NCBI GenBank assembly: GCA_019155205.2
Contig: JAHNZQ020003146.1
Coordinates: 1,066,343 to 1,123,708 of the forward strand
From: Gracilaria vermiculophylla
Taxonomy: Eukaryota > Rhodophyta > Florideophyceae > Gracilariales > Gracilariaceae
Direction of reading: 5' to 3'
Length of the DNA: 57,366 nucleotides
Shown here: positions 33,060 through 43,599 of the stretch, in pieces
Position numbering within the stretch: position 1 is the stretch's first letter
How the letters are laid out: each line of letters begins with the position of its first letter
Notes under the pieces: model-generated
The model's database searches: none
Told to the model about the DNA's origin: nothing
The model's input: only the letters and a program-made list of their open reading frames with translations
Translations under genes and position numbers: made by a program

Positions 33060-36000
33060 TGTCATAAGCTCCGGCGCCCGCTAGTTTTACCGCTGGGCGC
33101 TCGGACACGGCCAACTAGTAAAACAATCTCTGAGCGGGGAGCCACTGATCCACCTGAAGGGTATTTTTTTCTGTCGTCATGTAGAATAACTACCATCGCG
33201 GGGTTCTCAACGCCTTAAAGTTCCGAAATCGCGTCGCATACTGCACATGCAGGAGAGCCTTTGCTGCTAGAGCCTGGCTCTCAGTGAACGCCTTCAAGCT
33301 CTTCTTGATAAATCCATTGAGGCTTGGTCTAACCGTGCCCTATGAATTTCTACGACCCTTTTTTGAGCCTCGCGTAGGGCTTCTTAATAAGAAGCCGGCG
33401 CAGAGCAGACCTTAACCAGGAAATCCTGCGCCAAATCCTTAACGGCAGTACAAAGCACCCCTGAGAATGAAATCTCCCAGGACATGCCAGAAGCCACAAT
33501 TTCTGGCGACGGAATACAAGTCGCCATAGAAAACGTCGCGGTAGGCAGACTAGCTGGAACGGTTGCTTTCCGAGCGGATTCTGCAGACACTGCCGCAGAG
33601 TACGGCAGAGTTAAGACCGGAGCAGCCGGCACCAAAGATGACGGCGTCATAGCAGCCGGGACGCTTCTAAAGCGAGGAATGATAACCATAATTGGGACGT
33701 TCCTCAAAAAGGGTTACACCACCGGGGCCGAAACAGTCGGGACGAGAGTTATCTCGTACATTTGTATAAAAGTCACACTGACCACGGCCACGGGAGGATC
33801 CGCCATCGATGCTGGAGGGCAGGCTACTACCTCGGCGGGTGCAGCCTTGTCCTGCGACCGAACCGGTCACAGAAGTTGCATACGGATCGTCCGACTCCCA
33901 ACCACATGAACATAGTCAAAGATACGCGGCAGCCGCACTTGAGCAACCACAGAAACTATAAGGTGGGGAAAGGCTGCCAGACTCCCCCGTCATCGTCTCT
34001 TTATGAGCTTATTACAATAGAGTGAACCTTGTTTTCGGCGTACTCGTACCTAAAGAAACACGGCGTATCGTTTCATACTATCCAAAAAATGTAGTCCAGC
34101 AGTTTCTCCTACTCAAATTCACTCCATGCGGTGGCCTTACAGACGAACGGAATCCCTAAAGAGCGGAGGACCTTGATAAGTGTCACCGACGAGGGGAGCA
34201 AGAGTCCGGTGGTTGGCTGATACGAGAAACCACAACATAGGCGACCGTTGCGATACCGAGTATAGGAAGTGACGCCCTCGTCCGTCTCTTTGACACAAGC
34301 CACTAGAGTGCAAATGGCATATTCTGTCGACGAGATCAGCATGATAAACCGTCCTAAGGAGTTCTGTGGATCCAAAATCTCTGGGGCATGGTACGCGCAC
34401 GTGATTGGCGCCGCCATAAAGAGATGCATGGAGACCCAATTGGCCCTCCAGGAGTCGTTTATCTTGAGTTAATACTTCAGAGGCTGCCAGGAAGTTTTGT
34501 TCTGCAACTCTGTGTTGTGCCAGCCATAGCAGTATACGAAGGCCTTCCGCTTTCGGGTTTCATCCGCAAGGTGCGTCCGCCATCTGTTTCGATTCAGCCA
34601 TTAGAGTCGATTTTAAGGGAGATCGAACGGCAGTAACACAAGGACGGAGCGTACATTATGGATGGTGTCAAGACGCTTCACTTATTGGAGGTCAGAGGGG
34701 CAAGAGAAGGTTGGAGAGATATTCAGAATGTTCGCCAGCTCTAACTTGGATTTACTTGGAGGTGCCTCGACCACGACTTATATAGTGGTTCAGTCGCACC
34801 GACTAGGTTGCATCAGAAATTACACTACAAAGGCGAGACACTCAATACTACCAATCATATTGTAACGTAACATAAATGTACTAGCCACAATTCAATAATG
34901 CTTACAACAGCAAGGCACAACAAGGCATGACAGTTCCGTACACTCACGAGACCATGACAATGCACAAATTCACTCAACCACCTTACACTCTCTGTATTCC
35001 GCCACCACTCGTGTCCATACAGCAATGTGTGTGTATAGTTACCATGACGAGGCACATTACACTAAACCATATCCGGTGTACATTAAGCTGAGTTTGCAAT
35101 GTGTACACCTGGAAACGATATGGTAGTGAACAACGTGCCCAGTAGCACACCTGCACACGTGTAACAGACAGAGTCAACATTCAACGCAGCCCATGGTCCC
35201 CGGAACATTTAGTTGTCAGTGACAGCACAGGCACTTCATCCAACATCACTCGCTGGTGAGTGCTTTCCATGTGCAGGAAGAGCAAGAGTCGAGACTGAAT
35301 CTCGCACTCTTCGTTGCCCTTGAGGTAAGTCGTGTCGCAGAGTCTCACCAGGGTCGGAGCACTGTCACCATGCACTAGGATATGGAGCCAGTGAGCACGG
35401 AAGGCCTCCACTCGATTCCCGTTTTCGCCGTCCTAAGCGACCTCCGATACGGGGTGGAATCGCAACGCCTGAAAGTAGGATCCAAAATAATCAATATAAT
35501 CCTTTATCGCACAAGGGAGACTGACGCGTCTGTCATGGAAGGGCACACATACCCAAGTAGCACGAGGTTCGAAGTGATCCCCGGGGCAGAGCGGTGCACC
35601 GGTTGAGGTGTGATACATCTCAGGATCAGACGGAGGAGAAGGAGCCTGGGCCGAAGACATCATTTAAAAGGTGTATGAAGTGGGAAGAACGGAGACCGAG
35701 TGTGTAGTAGCACCAGAGGAGATGGACCGGACACCACTGGAAGAGAGACTCTACATCATGTACACGTCACAGGAGAGAACCATGTCACGACGTCATAAAG
35801 AAATACGCGAAGAGGGCGGACAAAGAAAGGAATTGTGGTAAATGAGGACCATAGCAGGGATCGAGTTCATAGCGAACGGGGAACAGTGACAGGACACGAA
35901 GAAAAAGTATGAGTGGAGATGTTTCCCATGAAGATTGACGATCGAACCTTACGACTCGGGCGATGACCGACAATGAAACTTGAAAAAATCGGATTATTTT

Positions 36001-36080
36001 GCGCTTTTGGAGAATCAGCGGAACTGCACCACTAAGAGAAGCGAGCAAGCAGGCCAGAACGGCCCGCGCCATGGCTACAA
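33060..36080 (-). pseudogene. Antisense ORF of element E
   Basis: Minus-strand blocks follow the order of the element-B antisense ORF. They are RYELDPCYGP (near 35870), STGAP with VPFHDRRVSLPC (35663-35433), RAHWLHILVHGDSAP (35400), YCYGWHNTE and LKINDSWRANWVS (34580-34450), LDPQNSLGRFIMLISSTEYA (34380-34310), and a Pro/Ala-rich stretch ending in EALREAQKRVVEIHRARLDQ (33707-33320). About 34830-35180 has no match in B and may be an insertion. Over the first core block B and E agree at about 34 of 61 residues on this strand, and at only about 24 of 68 when the same DNA is read on the gag-pol strand. It is decayed, with stops. Confidence 0.62.
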
Positions 36081-36396
36081 ACGGCTGGCTGCCTACGCCT
36101 TGTGGGCGTTACCCGGTTTTTACCGGAAAGGTCACCGCCGATTGGCGTTATAGCATCACCGGAGTACACCAAGAAGGAGCAGACGAAGTTAAATCGAGAC
36201 ACTTTCGGGACCCAAAACGGCCTCAAATTAGGTACGCGAGCCCGCGGTCAGTACGCCACGAGAAACTTTAGAAGTGCGAGGGAGCCCTTCAGAGAGAAGA
36301 TTTGTCACATTTTGGGAGGCAGCTATGACGGCGCCGCCATTAGGAGCCGTTTAAAGACCGACATTTGGGAAGATGCACCTTTTAAACCTGGTGCAA

Positions 36397-36410
36397 TTCA
36401 GGAAAGGGGG
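36397..36410 (+). other. Polypurine tract of element E
   Basis: A TTCAGGAAAGGGGG run just before the 3' LTR remnant, similar to B and D. Confidence 0.55.
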
Positions 36411-36411
36411 T

Positions 36412-36512
36412 CGGTAGAACAGTTGATACAAAGGTGAAATTATCTTTTTGTTGGCCACTCCAAAGGGCTGTTTGTATTTTATTAGCTGAGTCACGAGATG
36501 CACTATTCGGCT
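36412..36512 (+). repeat. 3' LTR remnant of element E
   Basis: About 100 bp matching the start of the E 5' LTR. It opens with a degraded GTAGAACAGTTGAT. The clearest stretch is TTAGCTGAGTCACGAGATGC (5' LTR: ACTGAGGCATGAGATGC). The remaining 450 bp are missing. The match stops at a (TA)n run. Confidence 0.7.
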
Positions 36513-36538
36513 CATATATATATATGTTTATATATATG
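36513..36538. repeat. (TA)n microsatellite at the E/F junction
   Basis: TATATATATATATG followed by TTTATATATATG. It separates two LTRs that are both cut off here. Confidence 0.75.
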
Positions 36539-36622
36539 TGGGGCCTACCTGGAATCCGGTGAATCCGCTACGTGCCAAAAAAACCCTCTCTAGAGGGCGT
36601 TGCACTTCATATTACTCCCTTA
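36539..36622 (-). repeat. 3' LTR remnant of element F (family 2)
   Basis: The plus strand GGCCTACCTGGAATCCGGTG matches GGCCTAACTGGAATCCCATG at 46097 in the 5' LTR. CCCTCTCTAGAGGGCGTTGC matches the inverted copy at the start of LTR G (about 38630-38660). Only the U3 tip is left. Confidence 0.6.
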
Positions 36623-38590
36623 AGACAACGGGCGCACTTCGAAGAGGAAGAGGCATGTCGGATAGGGGCTGTAAGAGAACGTCCGACTCGTCAGCTTCAG
36701 GGTTTCTGTCTCCACGGCCAACATGTGCTGCTTGCGATTCTCCTTCGACTTCTGCTGCCACCGTTTCCAACAACCTCGCGATGTCCAGTGGTAATTCGAG
36801 TCACCCTGCAAGGGGTTCGAACGGCTGCCACTTGGTTCCCATGCCGCGGCGTAGCCGCGATCCCCTTGAACAGGAAGCACCTGACGTGGCCTTTGAAAGT
36901 CCTGCAGCAGCTCATGCAGATACTCCGACCGTTGACTCGCCCGACACGGGAAACCCGGCCATGCCGTACCGGCCAATTGGTGTCATGTTCCGCGGGCAGG
37001 TGCCAGTACAACCAAGGCCAACCTGTGTCGCCATTATGGCGGCCGACAGGAGAACGCAGCGACAAACCTTGACACTCAAACACGCTCCATGGCTCTATCC
37101 GTTCAGGGTCCGCAACAAGCCGCTGGTAAATGCGTGCACAGAAAACTCGGGCAGCCTCCTCGGAGGAATACTAGGAGTGATTACTATGTCCTGAGACTGG
37201 CGCAACCGTCTCGCGGTACCTTCTTACGCCCTCACCTCCTGTCCTGCAGAATCCTTGGAAGAGACCCAAGGCTCGTTGATTCGAATTGCCCTCCTCCCAC
37301 GGTTCTGAGTACCATTTGAGACACCGAGGTAGAGTCGTGTGTCCTTTGACGTCCTGTTCTACTGTATTCCCGGCGATGTGGGGTACTGCGGTATGCTTCA
37401 CCAATTGGAAGCCGTCGAGTGCCGCGGCCGCGTCCCGGTATGCCAGGAGGCTTTGTGCTGGACGGGGCCTATCATCCGAGCTGAATTTCGGTACCTCTCC
37501 AGGCAGAGCTGGTCACGCATCTTGCAGAATTCATGCACGGAGAGTGGCGCTGGAGAGCCCAAAACCGCTTTTTCGTACTGTATAAGAACATGAGGATCGA
37601 AGGCATCGCGCCGCGTGGCCGCAGGTTGCGGTATGTCTCTATTTCAGGTTGGTAGGTTCCTTTCGAGGTATACTGGTGGTGTTTCGTTGAGCTTCCCTTG
37701 CCCTGAGGTGCATGGTCTCCTCCATATTGGACGATCTTTGTTCTGGATACTTTTCCGTCGTCATCACGGAATGGGCAGTCCATACTAAGGCTTACCTCCT
37801 TGCCGACGGGTACGACTAATACAGTCTTTTGTACGTCACACTGCGCTTGCGGTTGTCCATCCGTAGCTTATACATAGAAATACTCCTCGGGGGTGAAACC
37901 AACCAGGGATAGATGATGTAGATACTCGATAACATCTACCAAATCCGTTGGAAAACAGTACTCTGACAGAAATTCTAGCGGGGCCAGCTGCTTCGTGGAT
38001 CCGGTTTCGGTCTCGGGCGTACCACCACGGACGCAGGCGATTTTGTGTATTTTGATCGATTGTAATACACGAAAATGAGCCGCGCCAAGGCGGAAAACTA
38101 TCGCAATGCGCCACTTAGGACCCCGGCCGACCACCCTTGTGGATATGTTGACGCCGATGAATACCACCATGTCTATGTGGAGAGCGATTCCATGGAGGAT
38201 CACCACCCAGCTGCGGCGATTGTCGATGTTGTTCTCGAGTCAGAAGAATCCATCGATGCGGTGGATGTGGCGCCTGCAATGTAGAGATACACCTCTATGG
38301 AGGAAGAATCCTCGCACGGCAGAAGTGCGGCCGCTCTAGCGGGTGATCCTGAGGCCATTGCTCCGGTTGCTTTCTCGCACGAGGCGCCCCGGGCAACTCC
38401 GCGCTCCACGGTGTGGGTTACCAGTTCTTCCGAGTACTCTGCGTGCTTCGTGCCTCGAGGCGATGTCATCACGCAGTTCCTCCAAGAGGTCAGGCTTCGC
38501 CCTAACGAGATCTTGAGGGATGTGTCCGCGATGCGAACGGCCCTTGCAAGCCCCCTTGGTCAGAGTACCCGGTCTTCGGAGAGGTAGGCG
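36572..38590 (+). pseudogene. Antisense ORF of element F, first part
   Basis: The plus-strand frame 36538-37194 (218 codons) has a Ser/Pro/Ala-rich start and then GVMFR...RPT...ADRR (about 36985-37050). This matches the GAPFR...RAT...HDRR block of family 1 at the same spacing without gaps (8 identities in 25). Later blocks in other frames also match: APRGRRLRY (about 37600-37630, B: PPRQRLKYY) and a TEWAVHTKAYLLADGY block (about 37765-37815, B: TEFAVGTLMAYLKAAD). 38297-38587 is Ala/Pro-rich and ends VITQFLQEVRLRP, like the B C-terminal half. Single matches are weak, but their order is the same as in B. Confidence 0.5.
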
Positions 38591-38624
38591 AAACCGCTGA
38601 GCGTCATGAGGACTTCCATGGATA

Positions 38625-39547
38625 TGGTAGTAAACTGCACCACTCTCCAGGGAGGGCTTTCCTCGAAACTTTGCCAGTTCACAAAATTCCCGTCAGGCAG
38701 CACGTTTGAGAATGGTTAATGTCCCTAGTGCGATTTGAGTCCGTTTACCCTACGGGTTTTGAAGAAAACCACATGACGCGTGTCGCGCGAGGTGGCGCGT
38801 GCGCGGAAGCTGCGCGCGGCTGGATGGCTAGAATATGAGCGCCGGTTGGCGCCCGCCTTGCACGGTTAATTTAGTATTTTTCAATCCCATATTTCTTTAA
38901 TTATATTGGCCATTTCGGCCCTAGAGCTACAGTACTTAGCGCGACGGCCCTTCGGCCGTTGTGCCCAATTTACCGCACCGATCAGGATCTTTGTTTTGAA
39001 TTGCTGCCCACGCTGGTATCTCTCTACACTATGGAGACGTTTGCCGAGCACTATGGACCCCACCTGCCCATGGTGACAAGAACCTTGTTCTGGAATATTC
39101 TTTCTTTCGTTCAGGTTTACCCTCGTACGAGGTTATCATCACCAGGTCTCCGGTTCATCCCATTTGAAATACGTCCGCCACTCGCTCAACGCGGCTTGCC
39201 CGATAGTTGCGCGGCTTAATATATATGCGGGCCTCGCCGAGATAGTCCAACATATTACAGGGAAATCTCACCGTAAATACGGAAACGATCTCAAGCACAG
39301 GAAGTCCCGGATCCCCGTTTCCTCCATTCGTCCTCCCTCTGCACCCCGTGCAACGGCTCAGCCCCAGAGTTACGTGCGCTCGTGTGCCTCGCCCAAGGAA
39401 GGCTCTGCCCTTGAACCACCACGCAAGAGGGAGATTCGAGCATCCTTCATGGTAACTTTTCATCTGGGGTGTTTCACTACAGGAAGCAACGAAAATGCTG
39501 GCGACTTGTTTCTTCCAGTTAAAATCGTTCATGCTTTCTTTGCTTCA
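38625..39547 (+). mobile_element. Solo LTR G (family 2), inverted inside element F
   Basis: About 923 bp. Its reverse complement aligns with the 5' LTR of F (45208-46162) along the length. Examples are a shared GGCCGAAATGGCCA block (38898-38930 against 45850-45864) and AGAGCCTTCCTTGGGCGAGGC against AGAGCTTTCCTCGGGCGAGGC at 45364. It opens TGGTAGTAAACTGC and ends near TGCTTCA. No clear target duplication. It reads plus, so its orientation is opposite to F. Confidence 0.65.
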
Positions 39548-40800
39548 ATTTGGTTTTTGCTGTGCGAAGCGCGCTTCGAGCGATACTCAACGACACATGT
39601 CGAAAAGTATGCCACTATCGATGGAATAACCGTGCTCACAGAGGCTCGAATTGCGCCGAAGAACAAGCGATCTGGGTGAAAATTCCAATGATAATAAGTG
39701 GGGCGAAAAAAAGATAGAGGAGTTAGAGCTGGAGTTCATGATCCACTGTTGCGTCCGCATTTTGCGGTTGGTTCGAGCTCATTCCATCATTGCGGTTTCG
39801 TATCCCGCATGGGCCTGGTCCAGTGTCTCCAGAAGAAGGATTCTAGCCCTATGGTGATACTGAAAAACCACCGAGAGGAGTAGATGCTCGATCAGCTATT
39901 GAGTATACCAATTTGGGCCCTATCCGTACTAGCGGACTCGGTAACAGACGCTTCCCTAGGCCTTTCATTTTGTGTCCAACATTTCGGTCAAACCCGTACT
40001 CTTGAATTTACAATTTCAGGTCCTGCTGTATCAGTATCATTCGTTGGGCATTTTGATTCTCTTCGAGGGGCCACACATCCCTCAACAAGATATACAAGGA
40101 AAGAGTTCGCTCAGTTTCCTGGTCATTCTGGTCTTCTGCATGAATGTCTTGGGGTTCTGTAGAGGTTCCAGGCTCACGTTCGGCTGGTCTTCCGGACGAG
40201 TAGTTCCGCGTTGCGGTTCGCGACTGCTCACTGTGTGGTGGAATGGCGTCGTCAAGGGCTCCGGTTGGCTGAATATGAACCGGATTCGTTATAAGGGCTC
40301 GTTTTCAATCTGCCTCCGGGGTGTGCAAACGCATCTGCGAGAGTGTGGCATTGCACTCCACGGATTCGTTTTTAGGATGGCCCGCGACGACGGCCCATGG
40401 CGTTTCGTCTTACGTGCATTCGGCGGTGTTCGCGTGAGCGAAAGTTGGCGGAACAACAGCGTTCTGTCTTGGTGGCAAGGATTTGGATCCACGATTGGGC
40501 GGCTGGCTTCCTCTCCTCCTCAGACGGAGCGGGAATCTGTAGGCGTGCCGCATTTATTAGGCCGTCCTATACGCCATGGAGAGGTGGAAAGAGCACCGTG
40601 AGCTAGCGAGACGGCGTCGCCGGGACGCTCGCCAGTGTCGGAAGTTCAAAAAGTCCCCGCGTGGGGTTTGAAAGTACCAGAAGATAAGAGACCGTGGTGT
40701 TTGAAAGGCCAGATTTCAGGATAGAAGAATCGTCCGCCGCTGAGACTTCATGTGAGGGAGTAGGGGCTTGCACTACGGGGTCGAATGACTGACACTCATA
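39548..40800 (+). pseudogene. Antisense tail of element F, second part
   Basis: A 209-codon plus-strand frame (39972-40601) and neighbouring frames have no certain match. Arg/Glu-rich helical pieces such as CVVEWRRQGLRLAEYEP and LARRRRRDARQCRKFKK resemble in character the C-terminus of the family-1 antisense ORF and sit at the matching place. Directly to the right begins RNase H of F on the other strand. Confidence 0.35.
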
Positions 40801-42120
40801 TGCACCAGCCACCTCAAAGAGTAATGATCCGTGAATATCTTGAATTATACCTCAATTACATAGGAGCGTAGTGTACAGAGCGCGCACATCACGGCGAGGC
40901 ACTCCTTTTCAGAAACGGAATAGCTCGTCTCGTGAACGTTGAGAGTTCTGGACCAATATCCAATTGGTGTGCCCTCTCCTTCGGAGTTTGTCTCAAACAG
41001 TGCACAACCCACTTGGTGGTCGCTGGAATCCACATCCACGGAGTACGGGAGGCTCTACTTGGGAAGTGAAAATACTGCAGCTGTTTTCTCGTTCCTAATT
41101 AAGGACTGGAACGCATCCGACGGATTGGTGGGGAGTGGTGAGAGCTTCGGCGGCTGCCCTTTCCGCAGTAACACCTTAAGCGAAATGGCGGTATCCGAGA
41201 AAATCGGTATGAACCGTTGATAGACGTTGACTAGTCCAAGGAATGATCTCAATTCCGTTTGGGTCCGGGCTTCTCGCGCCTCAGTGAAGGAATTGATTTG
41301 CACTTTTTTCATCAAAAGCTGTCCGGAATGGATGATGTGACCCAGATACTTCACTGTATCCGTCAAGAACTTACAAATCCTGTGTTTCAGGGTAATATCT
41401 GCGTCACGCAGTACCTGCATCACGTCCTACACGTGGTTGAGGTGAGCGTCCATGTTTTGGGAAACAATGCTTCTGTCTTCCAAGCACACAAGGCATGTCT
41501 GCAGTTTGAGATGGTCCATGAGCATGTCCATAGCCCTCTAAAACGTTACAGATGCATTTGTCAAACCATAAGGCATCCGCTTGAACCGAAAGAACCCAGA
41601 GCTGCACACAAATGTTGTTTTGTTACCGTCTCACTCCCTGACGGGGACCTTCCAGTAGCCTCAATTGGCGTCGAGAGCCGTGAGCACCGTAGCATCACTA
41701 AGTAAGTCTATGCACTCGTTCACCCTAAAAATCTTGTAGGAATCACGGATATTCGTATAATTGAGCCTGTGGCGATCCACGCAGAACCCCCATGATCAAT
41801 CAGCTTTTAGCGAGAGGACCATGGAGGACGCCCACGGAGCTTGTGCTGGCTCTATGACTCCGGCACGGAGCATGCGCTCCACTTGGAATTCTTCCTCCTC
41901 CCGAGCCTTTTGCCCAGCTCTAAAAGGGTATCGCACGAGTGGCATAAGGTTTGGTAAGAAATCTATCCGAGATTCGGTGCAGTTAGTCTCGCTTAGCGAG
42001 CCATCTCACATCGGTGTAAATACCCACAGCATTTCGCGGAGAGGCCTACGATGCAAACTGGGCACTTGTGAAAAATCCAGTCATTCGAGAGCTCTAACGG
42101 GGTCAATCCGGTCGTAACTC
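40800..42120 (-). pseudogene. pol: Reverse transcriptase and RNase H of element F
   Basis: Minus strand: RT C-terminal part LRDADITLKHRICKFLTDTV, KYLGHIIHSG and LRSFLGLVNVYQRFIPIFSD (41423-41200), with a degraded active site near 41500-41480 (LVCLED in place of a YLDD motif). RNase H follows with DVDSSDHQVGCALFETNSEG, IGYWSRTLNVHETSYSVSEK and ECLAV (41039-40870), then a FTDHYSLRWL end near 40800. RT 5' motifs lie in broken frames to about 42100. Confidence 0.78.
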
Positions 42121-42333
42121 TTCGGAAGTCGAGTCGGCGAGGCTGGACGTACTGGAGTCAGGCTTTTCCGTTTCCATGGGACCTCCCGGTAGTTCGGTAA
42201 TTCTGCTGCGAGCGGTGTTCACCGCTGCATCGGGTGGCCTCCCAAGTTCTCACGTCGCAAGCCTAAGAAGCTGAGTTGTTGTAACCCGTGTGGGGATCAT
42301 CGCTTACGGATGTTAGGTGACGAAACCAAGCAT

Positions 42334-43071
42334 CTAGTTTTCCGTCTGACACTTGAATGTGTCGCCCAGATATGCGATAAAGATCACAAATGGGCAGTTT
42401 GGCATGACGTGCACAAATCCGTTTGTGACGGCGAGGCGGCTCCGTTCATATACTGAGGTAGGCAGTTGAACAACCTTTAAACCCTGTTGACGGAAGTTGA
42501 ACTGAACAAGGACCTGCGTGAAAGGAGGTATCGTCACTGATAGCGCAACGCAGAGCTTGGACGACTCTTGGGTTCCGTTCGGCGATTGCTGTGCATCAGG
42601 CGGGGCACTTTCTTTATCGCATCCCGCCAAAGCGGTTGTCAGATGATGAGGATTGGAGACTTTCTTCCAAATCCACCTGTTTCTGGTAAGGGCAGGAACC
42701 CTCCACGAATTGGTAGCAGTAGTCGCACCCGAGGATGACTGGCGCGGCCAGAGAATGGCACTCAATAAAAGTTGCTTGACCCCCGATCTTCCTTATCGGA
42801 CATCCAAGTCAATGGTTCCCACCGTTTGTAATGATATGTTGTTCGCGTCCGCAACATTGGGTATGGCTTCTGCTCGAAAGCAAGACCGCAGAGAAGGAGG
42901 TAATACCGACTCGACAACGAAATTTGGCCGTGCTCCAATGTTGATATCTGTGCGAAATCGCACCATATTCTGCGTGCAGTACGAGTTCAGCGTAAAGTAT
43001 TTAGTTACCTGCACCATCTCTTTGAACGAAGGAAGGCCCTGCGGGAAGGTGTGCCTCCGAGTGTACCACAA
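42334..43071 (-). pseudogene. pro: Protease region of element F
   Basis: 43071-42793 reads MVRFRTDINIGARPNFVVES. The retropepsin D-T-G-A motif (family form LLDTGAGPNFV) has decayed to TDINIGARPNFV. 42765-42334 carries the linker toward RT (FTQVLVQFNFRQQGLKVVQL, RSRLAVTNGFVHVMPNCPF), similar in plan to the B region that ends in VANGVVEIVPNITF. Confidence 0.65.
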
Positions 43072-43281
43072 GTGGCAGACACCTCCAGACGGAGCAACCC
43101 GAGGAACAGCATTCGGGTTTTTGGCTGAACTCCCGAGATTTCATTTATCAACCCAATCAGGTCGCTGAACCCTCGTTCTCCCATTTTCATACGGCAGGAA
43201 AGTAGACTTGGCTCGGGGACAACCCAATTAAAGGGCCTGTGCCTCCTACGAAGCTCCTATAGCCGTAGCATACGAGCCATT

Positions 43282-43360
43282 TGTTGATGGTTCAAATGGT
43301 GAACTGTGCGCCCTGTGTTACAAGAGAGTAGAGCGCAAATAGCTCATCTGTTTTCCAACA
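43282..43360 (+). repeat. 79-bp terminal repeat of the TRIM-like element, left
   Basis: TGTTGAT...CCAACA. Contains TGGTTCAAATGG (43288-43299), which fits a Pol III box A. Confidence 0.7.
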
Positions 43361-43391
43361 GAGTATGGGACCAGCTAAACGCTAGGACCCT

Positions 43392-43402
43392 GGGTTCAAT
43401 TC
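43392..43402 (+). promoter_or_regulatory. Pol III box-B-like motif
   Basis: GGGTTCAATTC within CTGGG...CCCAG, as in a tRNA T-arm. It lies about 105 bases after the box-A-like motif in the left repeat and about 50 after a second TAGCTCATCTG box-A-like site (43340). No acceptor stem closes around it, so it is not a tRNA gene. Confidence 0.5.
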
Positions 43403-43511
43403 CCAGAAGTGACCGGAGCCTGAGAAATTGTACATGTGTACAGCAGTGGTCAAAAGTGGTTACTGTAAGCTCGAGGTCTCGTTCTGTAAGGAAGTACAGG
43501 GCGAGGGGGCG

Positions 43512-43590
43512 TGTTGATAGTTCAAATGGTGAAATGTGCGCCCTGTGTCACAAGAGAGTATAGCGCAAATAGCTCATCTGTTTACCAACA
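43512..43590 (+). repeat. 79-bp terminal repeat of the TRIM-like element, right
   Basis: Same as 43282-43360 with about five changes. Preceded by the purine tract. Confidence 0.7.
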
Positions 43591-43599
43591 CCTTTCGTC

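Larger units (their letters stand above)
22054..36512 (+). mobile_element. Element E: decayed family-1-related chromovirus with a copia insertion
   Basis: Plus-strand order is 5' LTR, PBS, gag, protease, RT, RNase H, integrase (split by a 3.76-kb copia element), chromodomain, antisense ORF, polypurine tract and about 100 bp of 3' LTR that ends in a (TA)n run. All frames carry many stops and indels, and the LTR differs clearly from those of A, B and D, so this is an older branch. Without the copia insert it would be about 10.7 kb. Confidence 0.88.
43282..43590 (+). mobile_element. 309-bp TRIM/SMART-like LTR element in element F
   Basis: Two direct 79-bp repeats (43282-43360 and 43512-43590) differ at about five bases. 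Each starts TGTTGAT and ends CCAACA, the TG...CA inverted tips of an LTR. The 151-bp inside starts with TATGGGACCAGC three bases after the first repeat (a possible decayed primer site) and ends with the purine-rich CAGGGCGAGGGGGCG before the second. Flanks are CCATT and CCTTT, a 5-bp target copy with one mismatch. There is no coding capacity. It also has tRNA-like promoter boxes, so a tRNA-derived SINE in tandem is the alternative. Confidence 0.68.

Noticed and set aside
36620..37083. Minus-strand frames as a Gag with zinc knuckle (CFLFKG...RHGN)
   Set aside because: The Cys/His spacing does not fit CCHC, and the plus strand gives ordered matches to the antisense ORF.
38625..39547. LTR G as 3' LTR of a plus-strand family-2 element lying at 36540-38600
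   Set aside because: The plus-strand proteins to its left match the antisense ORF, which is read against gag-pol, so that block belongs to the minus-strand element F.
43340..43415. Possible tRNA gene (D-arm-like and T-arm-like parts with GGGTTCAATTC)
   Set aside because: No 7-bp acceptor stem closes around it and the arm spacing is irregular. It belongs to the small repeat element.
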